Positions 42,338-44,664 of a stretch of DNA of 44,664 bases are shown here, in pieces; positions within the stretch are counted from its first letter, which is position 1, and each line of letters opens with the position of its first letter. The notes beneath the pieces were generated by a model. That model had not been told where the DNA came from. It made no database searches and was given only the letters and a program-made list of their open reading frames with translations. Origin of the DNA: Bacteroidetes bacterium MED-G20 (lineage in GTDB: Bacteria > Bacteroidota > Bacteroidia > Flavobacteriales_D > Parvicellaceae); assembly GCA_002457645.1 (NCBI GenBank), contig NTKH01000004.1, positions 1-44,664 of the forward strand, read 5' to 3'. Both the position numbers and the translations under genes were made by a program.

Positions 42338-44664
42338 TTAATGAGATTCAGAATGAGATTCGTTATTATATGAATTTATAGCTAGCTCATCTTCGTTGTT
42401 ACGAACTTTCAATTGGTACCAGATATTTGGTTTAATTCCAACCTCTTCAAGAGCTTGGTAAGATCTATCAGACTTAGATTCTTCTCTAATTTTAGACTCA
42501 GGGTCATTCCAGTCCCCAAAGGTGATACAGTCATTTGGACAAGCATCTGAACATGCTGTAATAACATCTCCATCAATAACTGGACGGGATTCTTTTTTAG
42601 CAGTTAATTTTCCAGACTGTATTCTTTGAACACAAAAGCTACATTTTTCCATTACTCCTCTAGACCTAACAACTACATCAGGATTAAGGACCATCCTTGC
42701 CATCTGATCTTGATTTGGATTAAAATTCTTAAATTTTCTGTAATCACGGTAATTAAACCAATTAAATCTTCTTACCTTATAGGGACAATTGTTTGCACAA
42801 TATCTAGTACCTATGCATCTGTTATAAGTCATCTGGTTCAAACCTTCATTACTATGAGTAGTTGCGGCAACAGGACAAACTGTTTCACACGGAGCATGAT
42901 TACAATGTTGACATAGCATTGGCATAAAAACTACTGATGGATTGTCTTCAGGTACTTCTAATTTCCCATAATCAAAATCACCTTCTACCTTATCAGAATT
43001 GGCCCAACTTTTTCTATTATCATCTTCAATGGAAGAAAAATATCTATCCATTCTTAACCATTGCATATCTCTTGATCTTCTGACTTCATCTTTACCGACT
43101 ACTGGAACATTATTTTCTGAATGACAAGCAGTTATACAAACACCGCATCCATTGCAGGATGATAAGTCAATAGCCATCCCCCAGCGATGTCCAACATTTT
43201 CTACAGGATGTTCGTCCCATAAAGAGTATTCTGTGGCATTTACTTCAGAATGTCCACCTTCTGCGTGGCTGTGTAATTTAACTTTTGGGTTGTAAGATTC
43301 TTGATTAAATTCATGGTTATCCTTCCAAAAATCATAAGTAGTTTCTTTTACAATTGATGTTCTTCCCATAATAGTATGGTGAGTTTGAGTGCTAGCAAGA
43401 GCATACCTTTCATCCGTTGCCGAAACATTTGCAAAACCATTATAATTCAAAAATCCACTTTTAAAACTACACAACTTAAAAGCATTAGCTCCAACTGGAA
43501 CTAGAGCACCATTATCATCAGCTAAATGGTTTCCAAATTCATCAGATTGAAATGCAGCTTTACCAATATCTTCACTATTTTCTCCTCTTCCATAGCCCAT
43601 AGAAATTCCAATAGTTCCACTGGTTTGACCAGGGAGTGGATAAACCGGTAATTTAATATTAATGTCATTAACATTAACAGTTGCTACAAAGGCTTTTTCT
43701 TCTTGTCCCAAATGAATTCCGTCCCATGCAGATTTAGAATCTGAAGTATCGATTTCAAATAACTTGTAACAATCAGATGGAGCCATTGTAATATAATTAT
43801 CCCAAACAATTTTTGAAATGGCGTCAGGAAGTTCTTGTAACCAAGGGTTGGCGGCATGATGTCCAACTCCTAGCTCTTTTTGATAAATTGTAAATTCCCA
43901 GTCTTTATTTTCTGATTGATTAGTGATTTTGATTGGATAATCATTATAAATTAATTCTACTATTTCACTATTACCAACTTGATTGGTAAACCCATTATGA
44001 ACAGTCCAATTCCAAAAATCAGTGAATCCAGTATAGGAATTTTGGTCGCCTATATTATTTTCTAACCAATATTTTTTAATGAAATCATAAAAAGCCTGAC
44101 TCTCAGAATTAGATCTTTGAGCAAGCCCAGACCAAACCAACAATGATTCTTGTGATTGTCTAGTATTATAAAGAGGTCTGATTAAGGGCTGTTGTATAGA
44201 GAAATGTTTTCCTACGGGATTTAAATCACACCAAGACTCTAAATAATTATGATCTGGACAAACAAAATTACAAAGAGAAGATGTTTCATCAAGATACTCA
44301 GAAAAAGATACTGATAATTCTAAGTCTTTAATTGCCTTTGAAGTTTTATCACTATTTGGAAGAGAATATACTGGATTAACTCCATAAAAAAGCACCCCGT
44401 CAAGTTCTCCATTTAAAAGTTCACTGTGAAAAGCTTCTACTTCTTCATCGTTTGCATTAAATAATTTTACCGTGTTGTTTGTGTCAATTGTATTACCGTA
44501 ATTTTCTAGCTTGAAATTTATTTTATTGACCAACATTTGGACATTGGGATCATTAGATCCTGCAACAACGAGGGAATTTGCTTTATTTTCAATTAAAGAA
44601 GCTACAGCTGCTTCTAATTTCTTATTGGTGTCGTCACTAAAAGTTGCTTTTGGAGATTCTCCAT
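42338..44664 (-). CDS. actB: alternative complex III iron-sulfur subunit ActB, C-terminal 774 residues
   Basis: The frame is open to the right edge: upstream of the internal Met at 44536 it continues without a stop for 42 more codons (for example SLVVAGSNDPNVQ), so the gene is cut by the window, not started there. Full ActB is about 1000 residues. The visible part has the molybdopterin-oxidoreductase-like region without molybdenum cofactor and a ferredoxin-like end with four cluster sites: CNGCGVCITACHSENN, CQHCNHAPCETVCPV, CIGTRYCANNCPYKV and CSFCVQRI with ACSDACPNDC. These relay electrons from quinol to the heme subunits. actA should lie just beyond the edge. Confidence 0.95.
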   Translation of the reverse strand, partial: GESPKATFSDDTNKKLEAAVASLIENKANSLVVAGSNDPNVQMLVNKINFKLENYGNTIDTNNTVKLFNANDEEVEAFHSELLNGELDGVLFYGVNPVYSLPNSDKTSKAIKDLELSVSFSEYLDETSSLCNFVCPDHNYLESWCDLNPVGKHFSIQQPLIRPLYNTRQSQESLLVWSGLAQRSNSESQAFYDFIKKYWLENNIGDQNSYTGFTDFWNWTVHNGFTNQVGNSEIVELIYNDYPIKITNQSENKDWEFTIYQKELGVGHHAANPWLQELPDAISKIVWDNYITMAPSDCYKLFEIDTSDSKSAWDGIHLGQEEKAFVATVNVNDINIKLPVYPLPGQTSGTIGISMGYGRGENSEDIGKAAFQSDEFGNHLADDNGALVPVGANAFKLCSFKSGFLNYNGFANVSATDERYALASTQTHHTIMGRTSIVKETTYDFWKDNHEFNQESYNPKVKLHSHAEGGHSEVNATEYSLWDEHPVENVGHRWGMAIDLSSCNGCGVCITACHSENNVPVVGKDEVRRSRDMQWLRMDRYFSSIEDDNRKSWANSDKVEGDFDYGKLEVPEDNPSVVFMPMLCQHCNHAPCETVCPVAATTHSNEGLNQMTYNRCIGTRYCANNCPYKVRRFNWFNYRDYRKFKNFNPNQDQMARMVLNPDVVVRSRGVMEKCSFCVQRIQSGKLTAKKESRPVIDGDVITACSDACPNDCITFGDWNDPESKIREESKSDRSYQALEEVGIKPNIWYQLKVRNNEDELAINSYNNESHSESH

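Noticed and set aside
44534-44536. Internal ATG as the start of actB
   Set aside because: The frame continues without a stop to the window edge with ActB-like sequence, so the gene is cut, not started, here.
1-44664. tRNA or rRNA genes, CRISPR arrays, transposases, integrases, attachment sites
   Set aside because: None seen on reading both strands; gaps between genes are too short for most of these and no repeat-spacer pattern or recombinase motif appears.

Overview
The window reads as a chromosomal segment of an AT-rich member of the Bacteroidota, most likely a Flavobacteriales-type organism. The grounds are a full-length SprA (type IX secretion translocon), a PorX regulator, a fused LpxC-FabZ, an alternative complex III operon (act genes) joined to an aa3 oxidase, a TonB with a poly-proline linker, and promoter-like TAnnTTTG boxes in place of obvious Shine-Dalgarno sites. 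Genes are packed very tightly, many with ATGA or TTGA start/stop overlaps, and no stretch over 300 bases lacks a gene. I saw no rRNA, tRNA, CRISPR array, insertion sequence or phage gene. The content looks like core chromosome rather than an island.

Positions 1-6393, all minus: a tightly coupled run transcribed deoC -> aldehyde dehydrogenase -> truncated aldehyde-dehydrogenase-like protein -> DUF2061 -> cysQ -> gmd -> fcl -> exported protein cut by the window edge. It joins deoxyribose-phosphate breakdown (DeoC makes acetaldehyde, ALDH can oxidise it) to PAP recycling (CysQ) and GDP-L-fucose synthesis (Gmd, Fcl). Divergent from it, 6493-9255 plus: cysC, cysD and cysN, which make APS and PAPS. 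Activated sulfate and GDP-fucose side by side could feed sulfated fucose-containing surface polysaccharide as well as cysteine synthesis; no sulfite- or PAPS-reductase gene is visible here.

Positions 9252-20700, minus: maeB (malic enzyme-PTA hybrid) -> ruvA -> sprA -> gcvH -> tonB. Divergent from maeB lies a sirtuin gene with a 16-bp perfect palindrome in the shared upstream region. Then, plus, comes a three-gene exported cassette (TlpA-like thioredoxin, DUF6029-like beta-barrel, Omp28-like lipoprotein; 21773-24850) in which every member carries a cysteine pair. This cassette is the best candidate for a poorly described system.

Positions 24847-29353, minus: HD-domain phosphohydrolase -> lpxD -> lpxC/fabZ -> lpxA (lipid A synthesis), with porX divergent on the plus strand (29393-30925). 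Positions 30926-44664, minus: actB (cut by the window edge) -> actC -> actD -> actE -> actF -> ctaC -> ctaD, a quinol-to-oxygen respiratory chain. A terminator-like hairpin follows, and then an exported protein, ruvB, queG, ctaA (heme A synthase) and a small lipoprotein. No annotation below rests on a database search; family calls come from recognised motifs, length and gene order.
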